Below are positions 31,165-40,577 of a stretch of DNA of 64,000 nt, piece by piece (positions within the stretch are counted from its first letter, which is position 1; each line of letters starts with the position of its first letter). Source of the DNA: Bordetella pseudohinzii (GTDB lineage: Bacteria > Pseudomonadota > Gammaproteobacteria > Burkholderiales > Burkholderiaceae_B); contig NZ_JHEP02000003.1 of assembly GCF_000657795.2 (NCBI RefSeq), forward strand, positions 372,001 through 436,000, in the 5' to 3' direction. The position numbers were made by a program, and so were the translations under genes. Below the pieces are notes generated by a model. It saw nothing but the letters and a program-made list of their open reading frames with translations, was not told where the DNA came from and did not search any database.

Positions 31165-31718
31165 GCCGCATCCTGGACGACAGCGCGGCGCTGGACATCG
31201 AGACGCCGCTGGGCGGCCTGCGCCTCTTGGCCAGCGGGCCTTTCCTGTGCGGCGCCTGGTTCCTGGACCAGGAGGACCTGGGCCAGCCCGCGCGCCCGCG
31301 GCCCGGCGAGGCCGAGCTGGACGTGCTGCGCCTGGCCCAGGCGCAGCTATTGCAGTGGTTCGACGGCCAGCGCCGCGCCTTCGATCTGCCGCTGGCGCCG
31401 CGCGGCACGGTGTTCCAGCGCGCGGTCTGGGACGGCCTGCTGGCCTTGCCTTTCGGGGCGACCGTCAGCTACGGCCAGCTGGCGCAGCGCATCGGCCGGC
31501 CGCGCGCCATCCGGGCCCTGGCGCAGGCCGTGGGCCGCAATCCGATTTCCATCATCATCCCCTGCCATCGCGTCGTCGGCTATGACACCGCGCTCACCGG
31601 TTTTGGCGGCGGCCTGCGGCGCAAGCATGCGCTGCTGTCGCACGAAGGCCACCGCTATCCGGGCCATACGGCGCGGGCGCGCCGGGTCTGCGACGGGCAG
31701 ATGGATCTGCCCTGGTAG
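31161..31718 (+). CDS. ogt: Methylated-DNA--[protein]-cysteine S-methyltransferase
   Basis: 185 residues. It is the suicide repair protein for O6-alkylguanine. The acceptor cysteine is in IIIPCHRVVGYD near residue 135, preceded by VSYGQLAQRIGRPRAIRALAQAVGRNP (DNA-binding helix-turn-helix and Arg finger). It lacks the Ada regulatory domain. It is coupled to rsmI by a four-base overlap. Confidence 0.94.
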   Translation: MSRILDDSAALDIETPLGGLRLLASGPFLCGAWFLDQEDLGQPARPRPGEAELDVLRLAQAQLLQWFDGQRRAFDLPLAPRGTVFQRAVWDGLLALPFGATVSYGQLAQRIGRPRAIRALAQAVGRNPISIIIPCHRVVGYDTALTGFGGGLRRKHALLSHEGHRYPGHTARARRVCDGQMDLPW

Positions 31719-31722
31719 GGGC

Positions 31723-32616
31723 TTATTGCGACGCCAGGCTGGGCAGGATGCCGGTGCGGTCGGAGACACGCCGCACGGCGTCCATGGCGGCTTCGCGCGA
31801 GGCATAGGGCCCCATGCGCACGCGATACAGGTTGTCGGCCTGCTCGACCATGGCCGCCGGCTCGCCCGACATCAGGCCGTTGATCCGGCTCACCAGGCTT
31901 TGCGCATTGGCCGGCTGGCTGAAGGCGCCCAGCTGCAGATAGACCTCGGCGCCGCGCAGCGCCGTGGCCGGCGGCTTGGGCGCGGGCTCGGGCAGCGCGA
32001 CGGGAACGGCGGCGGGCTGCCCGGCCAGGGCGATGGGTTCCGGGCCGGAGGGCGCGGCCCCGGCCTGCATGCCGCGGATTTCGCTGGGCAGGATGCGCTC
32101 GACCACCACGGCGCCGCTGCCCGGGCCGATGATGCCCAGTTTATGGGCCGCCGCATACGACAGGTCCATGATGCGGTCGCTGTGGAAGGGGCCGCGGTCA
32201 TTGACGCGCACGATGACCGTCCGCCCGTTGAGCTTGCTGGTCACGCGGGCGTAGCTGGGCACGGGCATGGTCGGGTGCGCCGCCGTCATGCTGTACATGT
32301 CGTAGGACTCGCCGATCGAGGTCGAATTGCCGTGGAATTTCTTGCCGTACCAGGACGCGATGCCTTCCTGGCGGAAGGGCCGCTCGCTGGTGTCGGGCAC
32401 GTAGCGCTTGCCGAAGACCACATAGGGCCGGTTGGCGCCGCTGGCCAGGGGTTCCAGGCGCGGCACGGCGTCCGGGATGCTGTCCAGGTTGGACGGCGGG
32501 TTGGCGCCCGGGCCGTCGTCCTTGTAGTAGCCGCCGCCGCGTTTGCCCGTGGTGCCGCAGCCGGCCAGCGCCACGGCCAGCAGCACCATCGCCAGGAGCG
32601 CGAGCGGCGACCTCAT
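31723..32616 (-). CDS. rlpA: Septal-ring lytic transglycosylase RlpA-like lipoprotein
   Basis: 297 residues. A lipobox (LAGC) is followed by the double-psi beta-barrel domain with QEGIASWYGKKFHGNSTS, TAAHPTMPVPSYARV and VRVNDRGPFHSDRIMDLSYAAA, a Pro/Ala linker, and a C-terminal SPOR domain (about 225-297) that binds denuded septal glycan. It follows rapZ with a four-base overlap on the minus strand. Confidence 0.93.
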   Translation of the reverse strand: MRSPLALLAMVLLAVALAGCGTTGKRGGGYYKDDGPGANPPSNLDSIPDAVPRLEPLASGANRPYVVFGKRYVPDTSERPFRQEGIASWYGKKFHGNSTSIGESYDMYSMTAAHPTMPVPSYARVTSKLNGRTVIVRVNDRGPFHSDRIMDLSYAAAHKLGIIGPGSGAVVVERILPSEIRGMQAGAAPSGPEPIALAGQPAAVPVALPEPAPKPPATALRGAEVYLQLGAFSQPANAQSLVSRINGLMSGEPAAMVEQADNLYRVRMGPYASREAAMDAVRRVSDRTGILPSLASQ

Positions 32617-33485
32617 GCGGACTCGTCGGGCAGCTGGGTGCGGTGGCGCACCAGCAGCGGATCGTGATCGCTGAAGCGGCGCGCCAGCTCTTCGACCACG
32701 TAGACCGAACGGTGCTGTCCGCCCGTGCAGCCCACGGCGACGGTGAGATAGTTGCGCGTGTCCAGTGTGTATTGCGGCAGCCAGCGGCGGATGAAACCGT
32801 CGATGTCATCGATCATGCGCTGCACGATGTCAAAGCCGGCCAGCCACTCGGCCACGGGCTGGTCGCGGCCGGTCAGGGGGCGCAGGTTGCGGTCGTAATA
32901 GGGATTGGGCAGGCAGCGCACATCGAAAACCAGGTCGGCGTCGCTGGGCACGCCGCGCTTGTAGGCGAAGGACTCGAAAGTCAGCACCAGGGGCGGGCGG
33001 TCGGCCTTGATGAGATCGCGTATCCAGCTGCGCAATTGCCCCGGCGTCAGGTCCGAAGTGTCGATCACGTGTTCCTGGTCGCGCAGCGGCGCGAGCAGTT
33101 CGCGCTCCATGGCGATGCAGTCGGTCAGCGAGGCCGGCTTGCCGCTGCGCGAGACCCGGTCGGTCAGCGGATGGCGGCGGCGCGATTCCGAATAGCGTTG
33201 CGCCAGCGTGTCCGTGTTGGCATCCAGGAAGACGACCGACAGCTCCGTGCCCATGGCGCGCAGCGCCGTGATGACATTGGGCAGTTCAGCCAGCTCGCCG
33301 GGCGAACGCACGTCGATGGCCACCGCGACGCGCTCCATGCCGTCGTCGCGCGAAGCGGCGACGAACTCCGTCAGGAAACGCAGGGGGAGGTTGTCCACGC
33401 AGGTAAAACCCGCGTCTTCGAGCATGCGCAGCGCAACTGACTTTCCGGAGCCGGAAATGCCAGTGATGAGGACGACTCTTAACAT
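32613..33485 (-). CDS. rapZ: RNase adapter RapZ / nucleotide-binding protein
   Basis: 290 residues. The N-terminal P-loop reads VVLITGISGSGKSVALRML, and the C-terminal domain has FDVRCLPNPYYDRNLRPLTG and TVAVGCTGGQHRSVYVVEEL. RapZ senses glucosamine-6-phosphate signalling in enterics; its role here is inferred from family. The start at 33485 (MLRVV) fits the family, while the frame stays open upstream to 33557. It is usually next to hprK-ptsN; here two cytochrome genes intervene. Confidence 0.93.
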   Translation of the reverse strand: MLRVVLITGISGSGKSVALRMLEDAGFTCVDNLPLRFLTEFVAASRDDGMERVAVAIDVRSPGELAELPNVITALRAMGTELSVVFLDANTDTLAQRYSESRRRHPLTDRVSRSGKPASLTDCIAMERELLAPLRDQEHVIDTSDLTPGQLRSWIRDLIKADRPPLVLTFESFAYKRGVPSDADLVFDVRCLPNPYYDRNLRPLTGRDQPVAEWLAGFDIVQRMIDDIDGFIRRWLPQYTLDTRNYLTVAVGCTGGQHRSVYVVEELARRFSDHDPLLVRHRTQLPDESA

Positions 33486-33617
33486 GGCTATGATTGTGGC
33501 ATGGTTTTGCCGGCGATGGGTCGGTAAGCCCTCCGTCATGGTGCCGCACGGTTGCATGGGAGCGTCACCAGGGTCTATCTCTTTAAACCGCGTTCCGGCG
33601 CTGAAAACGATAACGAG

Positions 33618-34343
33618 ATGTTAGTTCCCGATTCTCTCAGCAATATTGCAGCAAGATGCCTGGCCCTTTGCCTGCTGGCCTGGCCCCTGGCGGCCGCGTC
33701 CCAGCAGGCGCGCCTGGAACCCGGCACCATGGCCGCGCGCGTGGCGGCCTGTACGGCCTGTCACGGCGCGCAGGGCCGGGCCGGCCCCGATGGCTATTAT
33801 CCGCGCCTGGCGGGCAAGCCTGAAGACTATCTGTACCAGCAATTGCTGCACTTTCGCGATGGGCGGCGGCAATACCCGCCGATGACGCATTTGCTCACGG
33901 GGCTGCCGGACGGCTATCTGCGCGAGATCGCGGCCTATTTCGCGCATCAGCATGTGCCGTATCCCGCCGCGCCGCCCGCCGAGGGCGGGGCCGGGCAGCA
34001 GGCCCGCGGCCGCGCGCTGGTCTTCCAGGGCGATCCGGCGCGCGGCCTGCCCGCCTGCGTGAGCTGCCATGGGCAGGGCCTGGGCGGCATGTTGCCGGCC
34101 ATCCCCGGCCTGCTGGGCCTGCCGCGCGACTACATCGTGGCGCAGATCGGCAGCTGGCAAAACGGGCTGCGCCGGGCCGCGGCGCCCGATTGCATGGCCT
34201 CGGTGGCCCACAAGCTCACGCCGCAGGACGTCGGCGCCTTGTCGTATTGGCTGTCGGCGCAGCCGGTGCCCGCGGACTATGCTCCCGAGGCGGACCAGCC
34301 GCTGCCGGCGGCCTGCGGCAGCCAGCAGGGGGCGGCCCGATGA
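33618..34343 (+). CDS. Dihaem cytochrome c (c4-like)
   Basis: 241 residues with a signal peptide (about 1-32). There are two CxxCH haem sites: CTACH near residue 50 with YPRLAGKPEDYLYQQLLHFRDGRR after it, and CVSCH near 154 with IPGLLGLPRDYIVAQIGSWQNG. Distal Met ligands are plausible (PPMTHLL and DCMASVA). It is probably a periplasmic electron carrier. The ATG at 33618 gives a normal signal peptide. The stop overlaps the next cytochrome gene by four bases, so they form an operon. Confidence 0.9.
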   Translation: MLVPDSLSNIAARCLALCLLAWPLAAASQQARLEPGTMAARVAACTACHGAQGRAGPDGYYPRLAGKPEDYLYQQLLHFRDGRRQYPPMTHLLTGLPDGYLREIAAYFAHQHVPYPAAPPAEGGAGQQARGRALVFQGDPARGLPACVSCHGQGLGGMLPAIPGLLGLPRDYIVAQIGSWQNGLRRAAAPDCMASVAHKLTPQDVGALSYWLSAQPVPADYAPEADQPLPAACGSQQGAAR

Positions 34344-35614
34344 AAAAATGGATGACCCTCATCGCCTTGACGCTCGCCGCGCTGCTGGCGGCCGCGGCGG
34401 GCCTGGTGTATTGGCTGGGCACGCGCGAGGAGCCCCTGCCGCAGGCCGCGCGCCTCGATGCCGGGACGCTGGTCGAGCGCGGCCGCTACCTGGCCCAGGT
34501 GGGCAATTGCGCGGCCTGTCATACGGCGCGCGGCGGCCCGCGCTATGCCGGCGGCACGCCTGTTCCCACGCCTTTCGGCACCCTCTATGGTCCCAACATC
34601 ACGCCGGATCCCGAAACCGGGATCGGCGGCTGGAGCGCGGAGGATTTCTGGCGCGCGCTGCATGAAGGCAAGGCGCCTGGCGGGCGGCTGCTGTATCCGG
34701 CCTTCCCGTACACCGAGTACACGCGCATGCCGCGCGAAGACGTCGACGCCCTCTACGCCTATCTGCGCACCGTGCCGCCGGTCAAGCAGGCCAGCCGCCC
34801 GCCCGCGCTGGATTGGCCCTATGACCAGCGCCCGCTGCTGGCCGCCTGGCGCGCGCTTTACTTCCGCGCCGGCGCATACCAGCCGGATCCGACCCAATCG
34901 ACGCAATGGAACCGCGGGCGCTACTTGGTGCAGGGCCCCGGGCATTGCGCGGCCTGTCATGCGCCGCGCAATTCGCTGGGCGCGACCCAGGACGGCGCGC
35001 GCCTTCCCGGCGGCGTGATTCCCGTCATCCAGTGGTATGCGCCGCCCTTGAACAGCGATGCCCTGCGCGGGCTGGGCAGCTGGCGCGCCGAAGACATCGC
35101 CGGCCTGCTGCGCCATGGCATGGCCACGCCCTCGGTGGCCACCGGGCCGATGGCCGAGGTGGTGCTGGGCAGCACCCAGCATCTGAGCGCCGACGATGCG
35201 CAGGCCATCGGCGTCTATCTGAAGGCCCTGCCGCCGGCCGTGGCCCTGCCTGACGGCAAGCGCGCGCCGACGGCCAGCGTCATGCGCATCGGCGAGCGCC
35301 TGTACGGCCAGCATTGCGCGGGCTGTCACCAGGACAACGGCCGGGGCAGCGGCCAGGCCTGGCCGCCGCTGGCCATGAATCCTTCGGTCACCGCGACTTC
35401 GTCGCTGAACACGATACACATGGTGCTTGATGGCGGCTTCGCGCCGGCCACCGCGGCCAATCCGCGGCCGCATGGCATGCCGCCCTTCGGGCCTTTCCTG
35501 GACGATAACGATATTGCGGCGGTCGTGACCTATATCCGCAGCAGTTGGGGCAATGATGCCGGCGCGGTGAGCGCGCTGGAGGTCAAGCGCGCACGCCAGG
35601 ACGCGCGCCCCTGA
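34340..35614 (+). CDS. Trihaem cytochrome c, dehydrogenase-subunit type
   Basis: 424 residues. An N-terminal membrane anchor (about 5-27) precedes three CxxCH motifs: CAACH near residue 58, CAACH near 205 and CAGCH near 332. Architecture and motifs (PNITPDPETGIGGWS, YPAFPYTEYTRM, LNTIHMVLDGG) match the cytochrome subunit of membrane-bound alcohol, aldehyde or gluconate dehydrogenases. No catalytic subunit is adjacent, so the electron donor is unknown; it may pass electrons to the dihaem cytochrome. Confidence 0.9.
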   Translation: MKKWMTLIALTLAALLAAAAGLVYWLGTREEPLPQAARLDAGTLVERGRYLAQVGNCAACHTARGGPRYAGGTPVPTPFGTLYGPNITPDPETGIGGWSAEDFWRALHEGKAPGGRLLYPAFPYTEYTRMPREDVDALYAYLRTVPPVKQASRPPALDWPYDQRPLLAAWRALYFRAGAYQPDPTQSTQWNRGRYLVQGPGHCAACHAPRNSLGATQDGARLPGGVIPVIQWYAPPLNSDALRGLGSWRAEDIAGLLRHGMATPSVATGPMAEVVLGSTQHLSADDAQAIGVYLKALPPAVALPDGKRAPTASVMRIGERLYGQHCAGCHQDNGRGSGQAWPPLAMNPSVTATSSLNTIHMVLDGGFAPATAANPRPHGMPPFGPFLDDNDIAAVVTYIRSSWGNDAGAVSALEVKRARQDARP

Positions 35615-35628
35615 GCGGGGCGCGGCGT

Positions 35629-36555
35629 TTATTTGCTGCTTTGCAGGATCGCCATCGCCTGGCGTTCCATGAATTCGCCCAGGGTGTCGATGCCGCGCAG
35701 CTTGAGGATGGTATTGCGCACGGCGGCCTCGACCAGCACGGCCAGGTTGCGGCCGGCCGCAACCTGCAGCATGACCTTGCGCACGGGCAGCCCCAGCATG
35801 TCTTGGGTGATGTCCTGCAGGGGCAGGCGCTCGAACTTGTCCTGGGCGGTGGCGCGCACCAGGTGCACGATCAGCTTCAGGCGCATCTTGCGGCGCACCG
35901 AGGTCTCGCCAAAGATGGTGCGGATGTCCAGCAGGCCCAGGCCGCGGACTTCCAGCAGGTTTTGCAGCAGCTGCGGGCAATGGCCCTCGATCATATTGGG
36001 CGCGGTGCGCGAGAACTCCACCGCGTCATCGGCCACCAGGCCATGGCCGCGCGAAATCAGCTCCAGCGCCAGCTCGCTCTTGCCCAGGCCGGATTCGCCG
36101 GTGATCAGCACGCCCAGGCCGAGCACATCGAGGAAGACGCCGTGCACGGTGGTGGTGGGCGCGAGCTTCTTGCCCAGATAGATGCGCAGCAGGTCGATCA
36201 ACTGCGCCGCGGCCACGGGTGTGGACAGCAGGGGCACCTGGTGCTGGTCGCACTGGTCGATGAGGTCCTGCGGCGCGGACAGGCCGTCGGCCAGCAGGAT
36301 GGCCGGCACGCCGCCGATCAGCAGCTCATCCATGTGGTGCATGCGGCGGCGCAGGTCAAAGCGCGTGTAGTACGCGAGCTCTTCCTGGCCGAAGACCTGG
36401 ATGCGCGAGGGGTGGATGAGATTGAGGTGGCCGACCAGGTCGGCGGCCGCCATGCCGTCATCGGGAATGGCGCGGTCGGCCGCGCCATGTCCGGCTATCC
36501 AGTTGAAGGGGATTTTGTCGGCGTTATCGTCGACCAGTTCCTGCACCGTTAGCAT
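35629..36555 (-). CDS. hprK: HPr kinase/phosphorylase
   Basis: 308 residues. It phosphorylates and dephosphorylates Ser46 of HPr. Walker [29 protein letters not shown] and the signature [14 protein letters not shown] are intact; the N-terminal DRTGL-like domain ends in [15 protein letters not shown]. It lies 12 bases after ptsN, in the common proteobacterial PTS(Ntr)-type cluster. Confidence 0.95.
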   Translation of the reverse strand: MLTVQELVDDNADKIPFNWIAGHGAADRAIPDDGMAAADLVGHLNLIHPSRIQVFGQEELAYYTRFDLRRRMHHMDELLIGGVPAILLADGLSAPQDLIDQCDQHQVPLLSTPVAAAQLIDLLRIYLGKKLAPTTTVHGVFLDVLGLGVLITGESGLGKSELALELISRGHGLVADDAVEFSRTAPNMIEGHCPQLLQNLLEVRGLGLLDIRTIFGETSVRRKMRLKLIVHLVRATAQDKFERLPLQDITQDMLGLPVRKVMLQVAAGRNLAVLVEAAVRNTILKLRGIDTLGEFMERQAMAILQSSK

Positions 36556-36567
36556 GGCGGTCCTGCG

Positions 36568-37023
36568 TCAGAGTTTGCCCGTGGTCAGCATGCGATGCAC
36601 GATGGCGGGATCTGTTTCGGTGGCCAGGGCCTCGCGCAGCGCCTTGTTCGACATCAGCTGGGCCAGTTCGGCCAGGATGTCCAGGTGTTGCTGCGTGGCG
36701 GTTTCCGGGACCAGCAGGCAGAGCAGCATGGAGACGGGTTGGCCATCGGGCGCGTCAAAAGGGATGGGCTGCGCCAGGCGGACAAAGGCGGCGACGGCCT
36801 GCTCCAGGCCCTTGACCCGGCCGTGCGGCACGGCGACGCCTTGCCCCAGCGCCGTCGATCCCAGCCGTTCGCGCGCGAACAGACTGTCGAACACGACGGA
36901 TCGAGCCAAGCCATTGTGATTCTCGAATAGAAGACCGGCCTGTTCGAATGCCCGCTTCTTGCTGGTGGCAAGCATATCGAGCACGACATTGCCGGCGGGC
37001 AGAATGCGCGACAAGTGATTCAT
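36568..37023 (-). CDS. ptsN: Nitrogen-regulatory PTS IIA protein (EIIA-Ntr)
   Basis: 151 residues. EIIA domain with the phosphorylatable His in GVAVPHGRVKGL (near residue 65), FENHNGLARSVVFDSLFARERLGST before it and LLCLLVPE after. A regulatory phosphocarrier of PTS(Ntr). The ATG at 37023 (MNHLSR) fits the family; another ATG nine bases upstream is possible. Confidence 0.93.
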   Translation of the reverse strand: MNHLSRILPAGNVVLDMLATSKKRAFEQAGLLFENHNGLARSVVFDSLFARERLGSTALGQGVAVPHGRVKGLEQAVAAFVRLAQPIPFDAPDGQPVSMLLCLLVPETATQQHLDILAELAQLMSNKALREALATETDPAIVHRMLTTGKL

Positions 37024-37265
37024 GCGGATCATTATAGAGTTTTATGACGCAGTGCAAAAAAGCCTGGCGATTTGCACCGTGGCAGGCAAGCATAGTCTGA
37101 GTGGACGTGGCTGGGAAGCCTGTCGCAGGCAGCGGAAAGTATTGGGGACGGGATTTTTGGCGCCGATGTCCCGTCAAGAAGCTCTTGGGGGACACCGGAT
37201 CCGATGCGACCTGTATCAGGTCAGGGTGGAATCAAGCATGGCTTGAGTGCTTGTGAGGCGCGGGA

Positions 37266-37604
37266 CTAGGGTTGCGGCGCATTCAGGGCGTCGCTTTGTC
37301 GCTTCACGGACTCGCCGGCGTGGCTCTGGACCTTATCCTTGTGCTTGATGACCTGGCGATCCAGCTTGTCGACAAGCAGGTCGATCGCCGCGTACAGGTT
37401 TTCATCCACGGCTTCGCAATGAATATCCTTGCCGCGCAGATGCATCGTGATTTCGGCTTTATGCCGCAGGGGCTCCACTGAGAGCATGACCTGGGTATCG
37501 ATCACATGATCGAAGTGCCGCAACACTCGCGCCAGTTTGTTCATGACATATTCCCGGATGGCCGGGGTGACATCGAGGCGACGACCGCTAATGCTCAGGT
37601 TCAT
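37266..37604 (-). CDS. hpf: Ribosome hibernation-promoting factor
   Basis: 112 residues of the HPF/RaiA fold: MNLSISGRRLDVTPAIREYV, VIDTQVMLSVEPLRHKAEITMHL, and CEAVDENLYAAIDLLVDKLDRQVIKHKDK. The length fits short HPF, which helps dimerise idle 70S ribosomes. The start at 37604 has GGAGAG eight bases upstream; an open frame reaching 37643 adds only non-conserved residues. Confidence 0.93.
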   Translation of the reverse strand: MNLSISGRRLDVTPAIREYVMNKLARVLRHFDHVIDTQVMLSVEPLRHKAEITMHLRGKDIHCEAVDENLYAAIDLLVDKLDRQVIKHKDKVQSHAGESVKRQSDALNAPQP

Positions 37605-37853
37605 AGTGCGCTCTCCTTCCAGAAAAAGAGATGGGATAAACAAGTGCGCATGGTGCGCGATGTGTAACGTTACGCATCCTCCTTCTCGAAAAAAGCGTCG
37701 TGAAAAACGCGGGATCTTGAGTACTAGTGTATAGACTCCCCACCCGAATTCAAGTTGACCTAGCGCATAAAAATGCGGGGTTTCCTGACCCCCCGGCTAG
37801 GGATCTTCCCGGGGGTGACAAGGGCCCGGAATCGGTGTTGCCGGCGGGCAAAA

Positions 37854-37883
37854 AAAACCCGTTGCGCCAGGGCAACGGGTTTT
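37854..37883 (-). terminator. Intrinsic terminator after lptB
   Basis: A 12-base perfect stem (37854-37865 with 37872-37883, core CCCGTTGC) has loop GCCAGG. On the minus strand the stem runs into eight T residues. It separates the lptB and hpf transcription units. Confidence 0.88.
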
Positions 37884-37899
37884 ACGGGCGGGACCGCGT

Positions 37900-38685
37900 T
37901 TACATGCGGAAGTGCTCGCCCAGGTAGACGCGGCGCACGGCCGGGTCGCCGACGATTTCGTCGGGATGGCCATCGGTGAGCACCTTGCCCTCGCTGATGA
38001 TGTAGGCGCGGTCGCAGATCCCCAGGGTTTCGCGCACATTGTGATCGGTGATCAGCACGCCGATGCCGCGGCTTTTCAGGAAGCGCACGATGCGCTGGAT
38101 TTCGATCACCGCGATGGGATCCACGCCGGCGAAAGGCTCGTCCAGCAGGATGAAGCGCGGGTTGGTGGCCAGCGCGCGCGCGATTTCCACCCGGCGGCGT
38201 TCGCCGCCGGACAGCGAAATGGCGGTGTTGCTGCGGATGTGGCCGATCTGGAGTTCTTCGAGCAGGGCTTCGAGGCTTTCGTTGATCTTGGCGGCCGACA
38301 GCGGCTTGCCCTGTTCGTCGACCTGCAGCTCCAGCACGGCGCGGATATTCTGCTCGACCGTCAGGCGGCGGAACACGGAGGCGTCCTGGGGCAGATAGGA
38401 CAGCCCCATGCGGGCGCGCTTGTGGATGGGCATGGCGGTGATTTCGCTGCCATCGATCTCGATGCGGCCGGCGTCGGCGGGCACCAGGCCCACGATCATG
38501 TAGAAACTGGTCGTCTTGCCCGCGCCGTTGGGGCCGAGCAAGCCCACGACTTCGCCGCTTTCGACGGACAGGGAGACGTCCTGCACGACCGCGCGGCCGT
38601 TATACGTCTTGCGCAGCCCGGTGGCGCGCAGATTGCCCTGTTGCAGAGAGGACAGCGTGCTGGTGGAAGGGATGGAGGGCGTCAT
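37900..38685 (-). CDS. lptB: LPS export ABC transporter ATP-binding protein
   Basis: 261 residues. ABC ATPase with Walker [16 protein letters not shown], the Q-loop [12 protein letters not shown] (an LptB signature), [16 protein letters not shown] and Walker [17 protein letters not shown]. It powers LPS extraction with LptF and LptG. The start at 38685 is chosen within a longer open frame because it lies after the lptA end; the first 23 residues are Ser/Thr-rich and not conserved. Confidence 0.95.
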   Translation of the reverse strand: MTPSIPSTSTLSSLQQGNLRATGLRKTYNGRAVVQDVSLSVESGEVVGLLGPNGAGKTTSFYMIVGLVPADAGRIEIDGSEITAMPIHKRARMGLSYLPQDASVFRRLTVEQNIRAVLELQVDEQGKPLSAAKINESLEALLEELQIGHIRSNTAISLSGGERRRVEIARALATNPRFILLDEPFAGVDPIAVIEIQRIVRFLKSRGIGVLITDHNVRETLGICDRAYIISEGKVLTDGHPDEIVGDPAVRRVYLGEHFRM

Positions 38686-38729
38686 GGATCGGGAGCGGAG
38701 TCCTGTGTGCGACAAGGGCCGGGGCGGGC

Positions 38730-39347
38730 TTACTTCTTCGCGGGGGCGGGGGCTTTCTTGCCCTCGCGGCATTCGGCGATGGCGGCATCGGCCTTGGCGC
38801 GCGGCGGCGCGAAGGAGCGCACGCGGCCGCCTGGCGCGGAGGAGTTGGGGCCGCCCTCGGCCTGGTAGGTGCCGGATTTCTCGTTGTAGCGCACGCGGTC
38901 GCCGCGAATGGTGTCAAACGGTTTGCCGCAGATGAAGCGGGTGACCACGGCCTGGCCGATCAGGTCGAACTGGCTCTTGGTGCCGTCGTACTCGGCGCGC
39001 AGACCCTCTCCCTCGATCACTTCGAAGTTCTCGGGGCGCTCCTGGCGGATGCGCACCAGCTTGCCCTTGTTGGCCGTCGCCGTGCCGTATTGGTTGCCCT
39101 GCGCGTCCTCGTGGACTTCGAGCTTGTCGGCGTGCAGGGTCATCAGGCCGCGGGTGAGGGCGACGTTGCCGGTGAACACGCTCTGGCGCTTGATGTCGTC
39201 ATAGTGCAGCGAGTCCGAGAGGATGAGCGTGCTGGGCTCTTCGGGCTTGCCGCCCTGCGCGGCCTGCTGGGCCAGCGCGGGGGCACACATGGCGGCGGCC
39301 AGCAGCAGGGAGCCGATCAGGCGATGCGCGAAGGAGGTGTGGGTCAT
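38730..39347 (-). CDS. lptA: LPS transport periplasmic protein LptA
   Basis: 205 residues. A signal peptide (ending APALA) is followed by the OstA-like beta-jellyroll: [38 protein letters not shown] and [11 protein letters not shown]. It forms the periplasmic LPS bridge. The C-terminus is a Lys/Ala/Pro-rich tail. Its start overlaps the lptC stop. Confidence 0.94.
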   Translation of the reverse strand: MTHTSFAHRLIGSLLLAAAMCAPALAQQAAQGGKPEEPSTLILSDSLHYDDIKRQSVFTGNVALTRGLMTLHADKLEVHEDAQGNQYGTATANKGKLVRIRQERPENFEVIEGEGLRAEYDGTKSQFDLIGQAVVTRFICGKPFDTIRGDRVRYNEKSGTYQAEGGPNSSAPGGRVRSFAPPRAKADAAIAECREGKKAPAPAKK

Positions 39348-39967
39348 GGTTTGTTCTGAGGGGTGTTGGCGGGCGCGGGGGGCTGCTTGCGGCCTGCGCC
39401 GCCAGCGATCTCGACGTCGGTCGATGAGTACACCTCCAACTGCCGCGTCTTGTTGTTGTAACGCATTCCGGTGCCGTTCATGCGCGAATTGCCCTTGATG
39501 ACCTGCGCCGGCAGGTCGGTGAAGACCAGGTCTTCGTCGGGCAGCAGGATGAGCTGCTGGCTGCGCACGTCCAGGGTGTCATTGTTGGCGTCGGGATTGC
39601 GGTGCACGTGGGCATCGCCGTTCATGACGATGCGCTTGCCGCCTTGCTCCATGATGGCCGTCTTGGAGACGCCGATGGTGATCGGGTTGCCGGCCTGCTG
39701 GCCGATGGCGCGGGGCGAGGTCACATGGTAGGAGTCGTCATCGGGGAAATGCTCGCCGTAGACGCCTTCCATGCGGTTGATGGGCCGGCCCTGCGGGTCG
39801 GTGCGCAGCATCACGAAATTGCGCGACCAGGCGTCTTTTTCGTGCGTGATGCGGCGCGGCGGATCGATCGCGATGGCCCGCTGCGCGTAATCGGCCGCCC
39901 ACCAGGTGCCCACCACCAGGCAGGCCAGCAGGAACAGGGCGATCAGCGCGGGGAAACGGTCTTTCAT
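39344..39967 (-). CDS. lptC: LPS export protein LptC
   Basis: 207 residues with one N-terminal membrane span (ALIALFLLACLVVGTWWAAD) and a periplasmic OstA-like domain (TDPQGRPINRMEGVYGEHFPDDDSYHV..NGDAHVHRN). It hands LPS from LptBFG to LptA. It lies in kdsD-kdsC-lptC-lptA-lptB. Confidence 0.92.
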   Translation of the reverse strand: MKDRFPALIALFLLACLVVGTWWAADYAQRAIAIDPPRRITHEKDAWSRNFVMLRTDPQGRPINRMEGVYGEHFPDDDSYHVTSPRAIGQQAGNPITIGVSKTAIMEQGGKRIVMNGDAHVHRNPDANNDTLDVRSQQLILLPDEDLVFTDLPAQVIKGNSRMNGTGMRYNNKTRQLEVYSSTDVEIAGGAGRKQPPAPANTPQNKP

Positions 39968-39971
39968 GGGG

Positions 39972-40577
39972 TTATTGAATGGCGCCGGGGCCGGTCAGGA
40001 CCGTGGGCGAGGTCAGGAAGGCGCCCAGGCGGCCTTGGGCGGCCAGCAGCAGGTCGCAGCATTCGCGCACCGCGCCGCCGCCGCCGGGCAGCGTGGAGAC
40101 CCAGTGGGCGGCCTGCGCGACATAGGCGGGGGCGGTGCTCACGCTGGCCGCGAAGCCGGCGCGCTGCATGGCGGGCAGGTCGATGATGTCATCGCCCATA
40201 TAGCCGGTCTGGTCCAGTTGGATGCCCTGGCGCTGGGCAAGTTCCGCCAGGGCGGCGCCTTTGTCGCGCACGCCCTGCAAGACCTCGGAAATCCCCAGCT
40301 CGGCCGCCCGGCGGTCGACCACGGGCCCGGACCGGCCGGTCATGAGGGCGACCTTGAAGCCGCCTTCCATGAGCAGGCGCAGGCCATGGCCGTCCAGGGC
40401 GTTGAAGCGCTTGAACATCTCGCCGTGCTCGCCGAAGTAAAGGCTGCCGTCGGTCAGGACGCCGTCGACGTCGAACACCATGAGGCGCACCGCCATGGCG
40501 CGTTCGCGGACCGGGGCCGGGATGCGGGCGAGCACCAGGGCGTCGGCGGGGTGGGGGAGTCGGGAAGGCATCGTCAT
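39972..40577 (-). CDS. kdsC: 3-deoxy-D-manno-octulosonate 8-phosphate phosphatase
   Basis: 201 residues. C0-type HAD phosphatase: LMVFDVDGVLTDGSLYFG (nucleophile and acid Asp), VALMTGRSGPVVDRRAAELGI, and GYMGDDIIDLPAM. It makes free Kdo for the LPS inner core. The N-terminus is about 25 residues longer than the minimal domain. The start overlaps the kdsD stop. Confidence 0.94.
   Translation of the reverse strand: MTMPSRLPHPADALVLARIPAPVRERAMAVRLMVFDVDGVLTDGSLYFGEHGEMFKRFNALDGHGLRLLMEGGFKVALMTGRSGPVVDRRAAELGISEVLQGVRDKGAALAELAQRQGIQLDQTGYMGDDIIDLPAMQRAGFAASVSTAPAYVAQAAHWVSTLPGGGGAVRECCDLLLAAQGRLGAFLTSPTVLTGPGAIQ

Noticed and set aside
37024-37265. Short frames in the ptsN-hpf spacer
   Set aside because: About 240 bases with no ribosome-binding site or conserved protein pattern; treated as intergenic.
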